64,000 nucleotides of DNA from Miscanthus floridulus (GCF_019320115.1 NC_089584.1:57532852-57596851); one strand, 5' to 3'. Counted from the first letter of the stretch, positions 54,501-64,000 are shown. The notes: generated by a model from the sequence alone, not told the origin. Translations and numbers: made by a program.

Positions 54501-57500
54501 GATACACTGTCCATGGATCCAACGATCAGTCCAAAACAACGTGCGATTCCCATTGCCTACTTTCGATACAACAGCCACCGAGAAGAAGGCATTAACTTGG
54601 TCCGGGATCTGAATAGGAAGGGCTGCCCAAGGGCGGTGAGGTTCAGTTTTTTTCAGCCAAACCCACCTCATCCTTAGTGCCCAGCCGAGATGTTTGAGAT
54701 CAGAAATTCCAAGTCCACCATGCTGAGGGGGGCGGGTGACCTTTCCCCAAGCCACAAGACAATGTCCTCCACGGGCATCTTTGCGGCCCCTCCAAAGAAA
54801 ACTTCTCCGAAGCTTGTCCACGGCTTTAATAGCCCATGGTGGGAAATCAATCGCCATCGCCAGATAAATAAGCATGGCAGTGAGAACAAACTGCACCTGA
54901 ATTCTTCGTCCTGCCCGTGTCATGAGATTTGCTTTCCATCCTGGTAGCTGATCAGCAATTCTATCTATAATAGGTTGGACTTGTTCTTTAGTTAACTTCT
55001 TGAGGGAGAGAGGCAGCCCCAAATACTTGCAAGGAAAATTCATGACAGCACAAGGGAGAAGTTCCTGTACCAATGCCAATTCTGTATCCCCACACCTGAT
55101 TGGTAACACATTGCTTTTCTGCAAATTGGTTTTGAGGCCTGAAGCTTCACCAAAAAGTTGGAGGATGCTCATTATGACATTTATATCCATTGCTTCCAGG
55201 CGGAGAAAAAGAACCACGTCGTCCGCATAGAGGGAAATGCGATGTTGGAGAGCTCGAGATGAAAGTGGCTGCAACATACCATCAGCGGCTGCCTTGGCTA
55301 CCATATGCCCCAACACATCCATAACTAGAATAAAAAGCATGGGCGATAACGGGTCACCTTGTCTTAATCCTCGCCGGTGAGTAATACGCTCCCCAGGTAT
55401 CCCATTCAACAGCACTTGAGTAGAACAGGAGGAGAGTAACCCACTGATTATGTCCCTCCAAATTTGGCCATAGCCTAAGTGCTGCAAGACCTCTAGCAAA
55501 AAGGGCCAAGAAACTGAATCAAAAGCCTTCGAGATATCTAATTTTAAAAGGATTCTGGTTTGCTTTTGTTGATTGAGAAATCTTGCTGTTTGCTGAACTA
55601 GCATGAAGTTGTCCTGAATGAAGCATCCCTTTATAAATGCACTTTGATTAGGAGACACCATCTGCTGCAGCCGGCATGCAAGTCGATTCGCCAACAATTT
55701 AGTGTTCAACTTAGCAAAACTATGAACCAGGCTGATAGGCCAAAAATCTCTTGGCTGCTCTGCTTCCTCTTTCTTAGGTAGAAGGGTGATGTAGGCTGCA
55801 TTAAGCACTTCAAAACCTGCAAATCTCCTACTCCACACAGCAGAAACTGCAGCCATGATATCACTCTTTATGATCGGCCAGCAGACCTTGTAAAACCGAC
55901 CAGTAAACCCATCTGGACCGGGCGCTTTATCTGGAGGCAGCTGCTTGATTGTGTTCCACACCTCTTCCTCTGTAAAAGGGAGCTCAAGGGCGGCCAGATC
56001 GTGGGGGAGGATTCCCAGCTCATCAAGGTTGATGGTGCGCTCTCTGTCCAGGGTGGTTCCAAGTAAATTCTCATAGAAATCATCAACCAATCTTGCTTTG
56101 TCTTCATGTTTGGTGTAGATTTGGTCTCCTGAAACAAGCTTGCCAATGAAATTCTTCCTCTTGCGGTGACGGGCATGGAGTTGGAAAAGTTTTGTTTTGG
56201 CGTCCCCATCACGTACCCAGTCAATTCTTGAGCGAAGACGAGTAATAGTCCGCTTGAGGGATGCAAGAGCAAGGCTGTGCTTCTTAAGACTGATTTTCAG
56301 CCAGTTTTCCCTTGGTGAGAGGGTGTGACTGTCTTGTGCGATCACCAATTGATGGAGGATTTCATGGGCAAGGGGTAGCTGAGAGTTAACATGACCAACA
56401 GTTTTATCACTACAACTCTGTAAAGCTTTAGTAGCAGCTTTGAACTTGAAGTCCAAGGTGAGAAAAGGACAAGGACCAGCCTGCACTGAAGCCCAAGCAT
56501 CTGCTATGGTGTCCTGATACCCCTCAAACTTAGGCCAAAAAGATTCGAAATGGAAGCGTCTACGGCCCAATTTATTATCCTGAAGTCCAAGCAAAAGAGG
56601 GCAATGGTCTGAGTCTTCCGAAGCCATGCTTTGCAGTAAACAATTTGGGAAAAGGTCCTCCCAGTCCACTGAACAAAACACCCTGTCCAACTTAACCAAA
56701 GTAGGATTCGTTTGCTGATTTGACCATGTATATTTCCAACCATGCAGGGGAATTTCCTTGATAGCTAGGGTCATTAATTAGACGACGTCTGAAACGACCC
56801 ATCATTGCCCGATTGTAGTTATCGTTATTTTTGTCTTCCTCTTTGTAAATCAGGTTGAAATCTCCTGCTAGAACCCATGGTCCAGGACAACCCCCTCGGA
56901 TATCTCTTAGCTCCTGAAGAAACTGAATCTTTCATCCATGCCCTGAGGACCATACACACAGGTTAACCACCAGGAAACTCCATTAGTCGGGCAGAACTGA
57001 ATGGTCATGCTGTTGGCATTCACGTGGCAAGCTCCTGCATTACCAAGATGATGACACCAAGCAACGAGAATTCCACCACTAGCACCTACAGAAGGGAGCT
57101 CAGCAAACTCTGAGAAATCTGTCCCCAGAGCAGATAGGAGCACTCGCCTGGAGGATGTAGAGATTTTCGTTTCCTGGATGTACACAATATCTGACCGGGA
57201 GGCTTCCACAAGAGTACGAAGAGAATCTTGCCTTGCTGTAGAATTGAGGCCTGTTACATTCCAAATTAAAATTTTGGCTGGATCCATTGGAGCAGCTCAT
57301 GCTACCACTACATCCTCACAAAACTCAGGGATGGACCAATTGAACAAGGCGGCCAAACCAAGCAGATATCAGAAAGCGGGTTCTTAAACAGCTTACTGTA
57401 TTCATCTTCAGCCTGCTGATTGACACCATTCTGCTCAATAATGATTTCCAGCGAGTGCGTGACCTTCTTCGATCGTCGTGCCCAGTCCGCCGGCTGGAGC

Positions 57501-57839
57501 TCAGGCACAGCACCCGCAAGGTGTCGACTGCGCCGTGGGGTCTCACCCGGTGGCAGTGTTTTTTTGCGACGTTTGCTGATGGCGGGGACAGGCAGCAGAC
57601 CTGCTGTCCGACGGGAGAGCTTGCTGATGAAGGCGTCGTGGTTCGAAGGCGTCACAGCTGGGGACGGAGCCGGAGCTGCCACATCCCCCGCCGGGACGCA
57701 CGGAGATTTGGGGATGGCCTCAGGTTCCAGCTCTGTTGTCAGCACTGTTGTGGTGGCCTCTGGGTGAGTAGCCCCGCGTCGGCGAGAGCGGCAACGAGAG
57801 TAGACTTGTAACGGCTTCGCAGAGCGTTTGCCCAACCCT

Positions 57840-58140
57840 GGCGACCTTGGGGGATTTCCTTCGGTGGCCAAAATTGAGGTGGGAAGCAGCGGCAAGCATG
57901 GTGAGGCCGTCAAGACTAGGGGATGCCCCTCCGTTGCCTCACCATGGCTTCCTTCAGTGGCTATGCTTGAGGTGGGATGTGGCAGCGAGCATAGTGAGGC
58001 CGGCAAGACTAGGGGATTCCCCTCCGTTGCCTCACCATGGCTTCCCTCAGCGGCCATGCTTGAGGTGGGATGCGGCGGCAAGCATGGTGAGGCCGACAAG
58101 ACTAGGGGATTCCCCTCCGTTGCCTCACCATGGCCCACGG
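57840..58140 (-). repeat. Tandem repeat in L1 ORF1 (unit about 84 bp)
   Basis: Three to four in-frame copies encode variants of GSHGEATEGNPLVLSASPCL. They differ by a few residues (ATEGNPLVLPASLC, ATEGHPLVLTASPC). On the plus strand the units share AGACTAGGGGATTCCCCTCC. Variable repeats in the ORF1 tail would change linker length without breaking the frame. Confidence 0.88.
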
Positions 58141-59480
58141 CGAAAGTGTCAGCGATTGGGCCATGTGTCTCTACAGGTCCAGAAACATCCCTGTCCATCG
58201 GCCCAGAAAGAGCAGCATTTGATGGGCTGGGCTGGGCTGGACAAGATCAGACTTCAAATCAGTCCAGGAATCCTTCATCTGCCCAAGGGAGGCCAACCCA
58301 TCGTCAACCTCAAACCTCACGAGGGTGGGCGAGATAACCGAAGGGCCAGCCTCGTTAGGCACAACAGCAGCAGCAATGACTGGGCTCCCCTCATTAAGAT
58401 CCATTGAGCCGTTAGCAGGAACAGCCGCTGTCGAATCGAGCACGGGTGTCTCCTCGGAAATCAACCTGAGGGGGCCAAGTTCAATGTGATGGCTGTCTGG
58501 GGGCGCGCGTGCAGCCTCCTGGGCATTGGCGCACGGTTCTAGCGTAATCGTCGTAGAGGATACCGTCACGTGTATTGCACACGAAGCAGGCGGGCCCACA
58601 CGTTCATGAACCGACCGGCGCTGCGAACCCATCGAGCCGTCAGCCGCTCTGTTGGCCGCCGTCCCGGAGTTAGGCCGCATCGAGGGAGAGCGAAGCCGGT
58701 GCCGCCGCCTAGCAGATGCATCCTCATCACTGCCGTCCCCAGGAGGAGGGGTAGGAGGAGGCCTAGGAGTAGTCCCATGGGGTCCGAGAATCGTCGTAGA
58801 GCGGACGTTGATCGGGTACGCCAACAACCGCGTCACTGGAGGGTCTTCCACGACGGCGACGGGTGGCTCAGCGGCCCAAAGATCCTTAGCTGTTAATTGC
58901 AGAGGGATCCAAGCACCAGGCCGAACATCGGAAGGGATATAGATCCACCAAATTCACAGTATCAGGATGAACTTGTTGAATCCAAGCGTGAGGGCTCAAG
59001 AACTATTCCACTGTAGACGTTTCCCAGACATGAGCGGGGATACCAAAGAGCTCCAGGTCGACCAAACATGGAAGCACCCTTCATGCTGCGCCGGCTTGAC
59101 GTGTCCACCGTTGGCAAAGTAGACTGAGCCCCTGTGAGCGAAGCGGTTGCCGCAGCCCTCGTAGACTCTCAACCAAGGCAGTGTTAGGGAAGACCATCAA
59201 GTATCTTGAAGAGGAGGCACGACGGAGGACCAGAGAGGCAATCAGAGCTGCCACTTCATCGACCCGATCACTGTGACGATCACTGCATGAGCCAAGTCTT
59301 CCTCTGGCTTGGCAATGCAGTCACTCCAATCAATGATGCATGGGAGGGGTCTCGCAACTTCCAGGGCAACATCTGGAGTGGTAGTAGAGACAACCTCCAG
59401 TGAACGTTCAGCCGCCGGAGGGGAGCCATCAAGGCCCTGATTTGGTCGTTGATGACAGCGCGGCTTTCTTCGCTGGCACC

Positions 59481-61262
59481 TCATGCCCTGGCTAGATTTA
59501 GGACGCCGCCCATCATGATCACCGTGTTGGCGATAAGACGACCACGCCGGTCCCAGATACGGAGCACTCCATGATCAATCTCCACCCTGGAGCCTCCTTC
59601 GTCGAGCTGTCCCAAACTCATAATCGAGTTCCGGAGCGCTGGGATGTAGAAGACGCCATGGAGGACGCGCTGCTCCCCGTTCTTGGCCTGGAAGACGATG
59701 GAGCCGGTCCCCTTGATCTCCACTCGAGACGAGTCGCCGAAACGCACCGTGCCGCGCGCCGTGGTGTCGAGCTCGGCGAAGAGCTCCTGGCGGCCGGTCA
59801 TGTGAAGCGTGGTCCCGCTGTCGAGGTACCAGCCGTCGAGCGCCTCCTCGTTGGCCCTGGTGTTGAGGAAGACACGCGCGCGCGGCTCGTTGATGTCGAG
59901 GGAAGTCGTGGCCTTGGAGCAGACGGCTTCGGCCTTCTCATCCAGCTCGAGGAAGCCATGGGCGAGGAACAGAGCACCATCATCGTCCTCGGCTTCTGCG
60001 ACGTGCGCAGCACCGCCACGCCCACCACCGCGCCGTCCACCTCGATCACCTCCAACACGGTTGCCTCCTCCGCGGTCACCACCACTGCGATTGCCTCCTC
60101 CGCCTTGGTTGCCACTGTCGCCGCCGCGGTCACCACCACCACGGCGCAGCTGGCGGCAGTCGCGCGCCCAGTGGCCGCGATCACCACAGTTGAGGCAGGT
60201 GTCGTCGTCTGCCCCGCGATCGTCGCCACCGCCTCTGTCTCCTCCGCCGCGATTGCCCTTCCCGCGCTGCTTCTTGCCGCCGCGTGGACGACGTCGCGGT
60301 TCCTTGCCTGCTGCGGAAGCGGCAGCCTCCTTCTCCTTGGCATGCCACTGCTCCCTTGTCAGCAGCAGGCTGCTGATGGCGGCCGGTTCCACGGCCAGCG
60401 CCTCCATGTCGTCCACCGTCTTCAAACGCCCAGACACCTCGATGGTGAGGTCCTGGAAGTTGAGAAGCGTCTCGATGGCGATCCGGAGCTGGGCGTACTT
60501 CGGCGGCACGGCGCGCAGGAGCCTCTCCACCGCGCGCTCTTCATCGATGTCGTTGTCACCGTGGAGAAGAAGCTGCTGCTTCAGGGCCATCAAGCGAAGA
60601 GTGAAGTCCTCGATCTGCTCACCCGGACGGAAGGCGAGCTTCTCCCAGTCGCTGTGGAGTCGCTGGAGCGTGGCACGGCGCACCCGATCGACGTCGATCC
60701 GTGCGGCGGCGATGGAGTCCCAGGCCTCCTTGGCTGATCCCTTCTTGGACAGCGGCATCTGCATCTCCTGTGGCACGGCGGCGATGATCGCCTCCACCGT
60801 GCGCCTGTCCTCATGGTACGGCAGGTCCTGGTACTCGATCGCGTCCCAGAGTTGCCGCGCTTGGAGCTTCAGCTTCATGATCGAGGCCCACTCATGGTAG
60901 TTTGACTTGGTGAGCATCGGCCAGGTGGAGCTTGAGCCAGAATCCTTGTATACGGTTTGGATCACCGGCGAGCAGCCCCTGGCCCGTCCGCGGTGGCAAT
61001 CCTGATTCCGATTGGGCGACCGCGTCTGCCTGCGCTCGCGCTCCGGGCTCCTCCGTGGACGCGGGCGGCGATCGCGCGGCGGATCCTCCGCCAACTCTCG
61101 ACGCAGAGCCGCGGCCGTGGCGGCCGCGTTCCGAGCTGCTGTTGTTGCGGCCTCCGCGGCCTGCTGCACTTGCGTGGCTGCGGCCTCTGCCGCGGCCAGA
61201 CGCTGCGCACGCTGCTCGGCGGCGGCGGCGGCTGCTGCTGCTCGTTCTGCGGTGGTGGCCAT
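59481..61262 (-). CDS. Copia-type gag-protease fragment, intact 593-codon ORF
   Basis: The ATG at 61262, just after the primer-binding site, was chosen because upstream in-frame sequence belongs to the 5' repeat. The N-terminus is an alanine-rich helical stretch, then an arginine/serine-rich segment. A UBN2-type gag domain follows at about residues 115-320 (WPMLTKSNYHEWASIMKLKL, LQRLHSDWEKLAFRPGEQIE, VERLLRAVPPKYAQLRIAIE). A glycine/arginine-rich zone holds one zinc knuckle (CLNCGDRGHWARDC). The C-terminal part lies in the 3' repeat and has the protease start GWYLDSGTTLHMTG, in which the usual alanine after DSG is threonine. It ends near IWDRRGRLIANT, runs 44 bases into the LINE and stops. 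No internal stop is present. It would make a particle protein but no replication enzymes. Confidence 0.9.
   Translation of the reverse strand: MATTAERAAAAAAAAEQRAQRLAAAEAAATQVQQAAEAATTAARNAAATAAALRRELAEDPPRDRRPRPRRSPERERRQTRSPNRNQDCHRGRARGCSPVIQTVYKDSGSSSTWPMLTKSNYHEWASIMKLKLQARQLWDAIEYQDLPYHEDRRTVEAIIAAVPQEMQMPLSKKGSAKEAWDSIAAARIDVDRVRRATLQRLHSDWEKLAFRPGEQIEDFTLRLMALKQQLLLHGDNDIDEERAVERLLRAVPPKYAQLRIAIETLLNFQDLTIEVSGRLKTVDDMEALAVEPAAISSLLLTREQWHAKEKEAAASAAGKEPRRRPRGGKKQRGKGNRGGGDRGGGDDRGADDDTCLNCGDRGHWARDCRQLRRGGGDRGGDSGNQGGGGNRSGGDRGGGNRVGGDRGGRRGGGRGGAAHVAEAEDDDGALFLAHGFLELDEKAEAVCSKATTSLDINEPRARVFLNTRANEEALDGWYLDSGTTLHMTGRQELFAELDTTARGTVRFGDSSRVEIKGTGSIVFQAKNGEQRVLHGVFYIPALRNSIMSLGQLDEGGSRVEIDHGVLRIWDRRGRLIANTVIMMGGVLNLARA
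59525..60114 (-). repeat. 3' terminal repeat ('neo-LTR') of the copia-type element
   Basis: In frame with the gag ORF, so the coding sequence runs through it. It ends TCGCCAACA, directly against L1 ORF1 sequence. Confidence 0.88.
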
Positions 61263-61303
61263 GCCTCTCCCTTTCTCTCTCAACCCCGTGCTCTGATGCC
61301 AAT

Positions 61304-61891
61304 TGTTGGCGATAAGACGACCACGCCGGTCCCAGATACGGAGCACTCCATGATCAATCTCCACCCTGGAGCCTCCTTCGTCGAGCTGCCCCAAACTCAT
61401 AATCGAGTTCCGGAGCGCTGGGATGTAGAAGACGCCATGGAGGACGCGCTGCTCCCCGTTCTTGGCCTGGAAGACGATGGAGCCGGTCCCCTTGATCTCC
61501 ACTCGAGACAAGTCGCCGAAACGCACCGTGCTGCGCGCCGTGGTGTCGAGCTCGGCGAAGAGCTCACGGCGGCCGGTCATGTGATGCGTGGCCCTGCTGT
61601 CGAGGTACCAGCCGTCGAGCGCCTCCTTGTTGGCGCTGGTGTTGAGGAAGACGCGCGCGCGGCTCGTTGATGTCGAGGGAAGCCGTGGCCTTGGAGCAGA
61701 CGGCTTCGGCCTTCTCATCCAGCTCGAGGAAGCCATGGGCGAGGAATATAGCACCATCATCGTCCTCTGCTTCTGCGATGTGCGCAGCACCGCCATGCCC
61801 ACCACCGCGCTGTCCACCTCGATCACCTCCAACGCGGTTGCCTCCTCCGCGGTCACCACCACCGCGATTGCCTCCTCCGCCTTGGTTGCCA
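61304..61891 (-). repeat. 5' terminal repeat ('neo-LTR') of the copia-type element
   Basis: Carries a frameshifted copy of the gag tail and protease start (GWYLDSRATHHMTG). It directly precedes the primer-binding site. A 2-base deletion in a CG run relative to the other copy shifts the frame. Confidence 0.88.
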
Positions 61892-62871
61892 CCGCCTCAC
61901 CACTTCCGTCGATTCAGGACGCTGTCCCTCATGAACACCGCTCACCACACCCGTCGGAAGAGGCCGTTGCGGGGGAGCAGCTTCTGCAGGGGTAAGCCGC
62001 CGCCAAACCGGAAGCAGTGGCTGTGGACGTTGCGCCGCGCCATCACCGCTCACCAAAACCGCCGGAGGAGACCGTCGCAGGGGAGTAGCTTCAGCGGGAT
62101 GCATAGGCCTCGGGCTATTCCGCCTCCAGACTGATAGACGACGCTGAGGGCACTGCACCACATCGCCGCCCGCCAAACCCGCCGGGGGAGGTCGTTGCTG
62201 GCCAGCAGGACGACGAGGCCCCGAGCGAACCCCGCCACCACCACCAGCCACGCTCAGGCACTTGTAGGTTGGATGGCCTAAAGCGTGGCAGAGGAAGCAG
62301 CGGGTCTTCTGACGGCACAGGGCAGCTGTGTGCGAGGCGGAGAAGCAATTGAAGCATTTGCCAGTAAGGTCGACGGGAACCGGACGTCGTGGATTAGCCG
62401 CCTTGCGCCGCCGTTGCCTGGTGCACCGCCGTTCAAACCTCTGCCAGCCATCCGAATCCGTGCGACAGGCAACGTGCGGTCCACCGGAACCGCGTCACCC
62501 AGGAGCCTGACGGAGGAGGATGATCTTGGCAACGTTGTAGGCCACCGCCGCCGCCGTTGTGTTCCTAGCCATCTCAGCGGGCACAGCACCAGCAGCCGAG
62601 GTAGCCGAACCAGCCGAGGAAGCCGAACCAGCCGCCCCCGACGCTTCGGGAGATCCGACCTTAGGACGACGTCGCGGAAGGAAGGCGAGCTTCTTTCGCT
62701 CCAGCGCTCCTGCTTTGAGCGGCCACGAGCGGCGTGAAGAGGCAAGGAGGAGGCGGAGGGGGAAACCGCCGCCTTTGAGGGGGAGGAGGATGTGGCCGCC
62801 GGGATCGGGATGATCTCCGGTGCGGGGCTGGTGGAAGGCGAAACGTCGGGAGGGGAAGCGACGGGAGCCAT

Positions 62872-63170
62872 ACTTTTAGAAGGGTGTTTTTTAAATATTC
62901 TACAGCCATTGACGTTGTATTTCACTGCTACTTTACTAAATGTCCACTGTAATTTAATTTACTACATTTTGGGGCAATGAGCGTTTGCATGCGGACCATT
63001 ATTTTTCATTTATGAAAATCAATATAAAACAAATAATAGATAATTACATTTGATAATAATTAGTCTATCAATGCCATTCTCAAATATCAAGTGACAAATT
63101 TGAATACTTTCATGTATAATGATAATGAAGTAGTGGTAGGAATTTTAAAGTTTGACTATATATGCATTTT
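62872..63170. other. AT-rich intron-like DNA right of the L1 LINE
   Basis: No gene or clear repeat is seen. It is presumably a continuation of cyclin-T intron 4, since the LINE lies between it and exon 4; this depends on the gene continuing beyond the window. Confidence 0.4.
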
Positions 63171-63538
63171 GGGTTTATTTGGTTGCCTGCATATTTGCAT
63201 AACCCATTATCCAGGCCCCCGCAGTGCAATTCGTCCCTGTTTGGATACCTTCACAGGTCCATATGCAGGCTAGCACTGTCCTCAAAGCAAGGTCAACCCG
63301 CATGCCACTATTCAGCCAAATCCTGCATATCCAGCTATGCACCCTTCCTCTTGCACCCGCACTGCAGCCCAAGACACAGTCCAGCCACTTATGCAGGAAA
63401 CCAATCACACATAGCATTGTACAGCTTCCTATCTCGGCAAACCAAACAACATCAAATTGCATTGCATTGTCCAGGTTAAGAGTATGATGCGTAACCTCTA
63501 ATGCAATGTAATACTAATGCGAGTTACCAATCAGACCC
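63171..63538. mobile_element. MITE-like element
   Basis: The ends are imperfect inverted repeats, GGGTTTATTTGGTTGCCTGC and the complement of GTTACCAATCAGACCC. The interior contains repeated TGCAT/ATGCA words and no convincing ORF. A GGGTCTGTTTGGTT-like end is common among grass hAT-type MITEs. No matching target duplication was found, so the family is open. Confidence 0.55.
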
Positions 63539-63756
63539 TATGAGATCCATTTTGGACGGACATGGTATAAAATATTCATGATTCACATATTGTGTTGTTG
63601 GGTATCTGTCATTTTAGTTATTGGATTTTTGTAGCATACCACATTATTATTCTTTTTGGTGTTTCTATCTACAGCTTTGTCACTTCGCAGAAATTCTCTT
63701 AGGGCTAGGTGGACATTGTTGTCCTTAAATTTTCTGGTTAATTTGATTCGTTGTAT

Positions 63757-63931
63757 TGAAGCGCTGGCCTGGTGCTAGTGGTAGAGTCTTACCGTCTGTG
63801 ACCGGAAGGTCCCGGGTTCGTGTCGTGGTCTTCTCGCATTGCACATGCGAGGGTAAGGTTTGCCACTGACATCCTTCCCCAGACCCCGCACAGAGCGGGA
63901 GCTCTCTGCACTGGGTACGCCCTTTTTTTTT
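63757..63931 (+). mobile_element. Au-like SINE
   Basis: A tRNA-derived head has box A-like TGCTAGTGGTAGAG (63772-63785) and box B-like GGGTTCGTGTC (63814-63824). The body reads GACCGGAAGGTC, CCCCAGACCCCGCACAGAGC, GGGAGCTCTCTGCACTGGG, and it ends in a T run. This is the known layout of the Au SINE family of plants. A perfect 11-bp target duplication ATTCGTTGTAT flanks it (63746-63756 and 63932-63942). RNA polymerase III transcription is possible but unproven. Confidence 0.93.
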
Positions 63932-64000
63932 ATTCGTTGTATCACAACCATTTCCTTTCATGGTGTCTGAGATGCAAACCCTGAAACTAATTTTACTTTA

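Larger units (their letters stand above)
46877..57287 (-). pseudogene. L1 LINE ORF2 (endonuclease, RT, zinc-finger C-terminus), interrupted
   Basis: ATG at 57287: MDPAKILIWNVTGLNSTARQ begins an AP endonuclease with DIVYIQETKISTSSR. Two compensating frameshifts lie near 56945 and 56785. A 750-codon open stretch follows from 56774: RT with PPDKAPGPDGFTGRFY, ILLKLDISKAFDSVSW, RRGLRQGDPLSPMLFILVMD and an intact YADD box (SLYADDVVLFLRL). At 54500 it is cut within DRWIHGQCI by an LTR element, and resumes at 47652 as IADLAPRLLEAIPKRR. The C-terminal zf-RVT-like region reads DVHIWRLSNSGQYSAKSAYE, then INHLLVSCVFARQFWYYF, ending at 46877. Frameshifts near 47590 and 47300 add to the damage. Confidence 0.92.
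59525..61891 (-). mobile_element. Non-autonomous Ty1/copia-type element with gag-protease coding sequence as its terminal repeats
   Basis: Two direct repeats, 59525-60114 (590 bases) and 61304-61891 (588 bases), flank an internal region of about 1.2 kb. On the minus strand each repeat begins TGGCAACCAAGG and ends TCGCCAACA. The upstream copy is followed after two bases by a primer-binding site TGGCATCAGAGC (plus-strand 61290-61301), exactly like a 5' LTR. Yet the repeats encode the gag tail and the start of the copia protease. Possible target duplications are CACCG at 59520-59524 and 61890-61894, the latter overlapping the repeat end. The repeats differ at about 19 positions (about 3%) plus a 2-base indel. 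RT, integrase and RNase H are absent. Confidence 0.85.
46714..62871 (-). mobile_element. L1-type LINE, about 7 kb, split by two LTR-element insertions
   Basis: On the minus strand the element runs from near 62871 (start of ORF1; true 5' end not defined) to a poly(A) tail seen as a T run at 46714-46722. ORF1 with two zinc knuckles and ORF2 with endonuclease and RT are both readable across the insertions at 47653-54500 and 59525-61891. Removing them leaves about 6.9 kb, normal for plant L1. I could not find a target-site duplication around the ends. It sits inside the presumed fourth intron of the cyclin-T gene, in opposite orientation. Confidence 0.88.
57308..62871 (-). pseudogene. L1 LINE ORF1 (nucleic-acid-binding protein), interrupted
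   Basis: The ATG at 62871 gives MAPVASPPDVSPSTSPAPEI and a basic, serine-rich N-terminus (RWSERSSPSFRDVVLRSDLP). After a frameshift near 62390 two zinc knuckles appear at about 62375-62250: CFNCFSASHTAALC and CFLCHALGHPTYKC. The arginine/proline-rich middle is cut by the copia-type insertion. Beyond it, 59470-59200 encodes an RNA-binding-like block (PDVALEVARPLPCIIDWSDC). The C-terminal low-complexity part spans 58851-57308, with a tandem repeat at 57900-58140. Plant L1 ORF1 binds the element RNA. Frameshifts and stops are numerous. Confidence 0.85.

Noticed and set aside
59571..60737. Long plus-strand open frame (388 codons), and others at 59809-60900 and 60957-61670
   Set aside because: Mirror frames of the GC-rich copia gag; composition is valine/alanine/threonine-rich with no motif.
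63757..63840. Functional tRNA gene
   Set aside because: Box A and B are tRNA-like but no cloverleaf with a proper anticodon and acceptor stem can be drawn, and the flanks show a SINE body with target duplications.

Overview
This window is plant nuclear DNA, almost certainly from a grass and probably a panicoid such as Sorghum, Saccharum, Miscanthus or Zea. The grounds are a Stowaway MITE, an Au-type SINE, chromovirus and Tat/Athila-type Ty3/gypsy elements with several-kilobase LTRs, and one intron-containing plant gene of cyclin-T type. The species is inference. There are no bacterial features. All calls come from reading the sequence and its translations; no database search was run.

Positions 1-41981 form a deep transposon nest on the plus strand. 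The outermost visible layer is an Athila-like Ty3/gypsy element (decayed pol 242-2988, pol end 36128-36298, 3' LTR 38675-39921). It appears to sit in an older partial LTR ending at 41981. Inserted into its integrase is a Tat/RIRE2-like element (LTRs 2989-3460 and 35657-36127) with gag-PR-RT, two RNase H regions, integrase and a decayed antisense gene. Inserted into that element's RT/RNase H junction is a Tekay/Del-like chromovirus with LTRs of about 4.7 kb (6753-11530 and 20432-28472). Its right LTR carries an RTE-clade LINE (24496-27809) with a perfect target-site duplication. The array is not a simple nest: 17998-20431 is a second copy of the Tat-like segment 4319-6752, joined to the truncated end of the Tekay-like pol. 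This points to an illegitimate recombination followed by solo-LTR formation.

Positions 41982-46713 hold the only conventional gene: the first four exons of a cyclin-T gene (43177-44993, plus strand). Two related MITE-like palindromes lie just upstream, and a 45-bp tandem duplication spans the first splice donor. Its fourth intron runs past the right edge of the window.

Positions 46714 to about 62871 are one L1-type LINE (minus strand) split by two independent insertions. The first is a deleted, gag-only LTR element (47653-54500, TSD GATAC), which itself received a nearly complete minus-strand Ty3/gypsy chromovirus (48206-53301, TSD CTCTC). That chromovirus has an almost open gag-pol frame, interrupted by two TAG codons, and a lysine in place of the integrase catalytic glutamate. 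The second is a gag-bearing Ty1/copia derivative (59525-61891) whose flanking 590-bp direct repeats are made of gag-protease coding sequence. The proposed explanation is a 'neo-LTR' produced by aberrant reverse transcription; this is the most unusual object in the window.

Positions 62872-64000 are AT-rich, intron-like DNA with a MITE-like element (63171-63538) and an Au-like SINE (63757-63931, 11-bp TSD). Apart from the cyclin-T gene, every coding region belongs to a mobile element, and most are pseudogenes.
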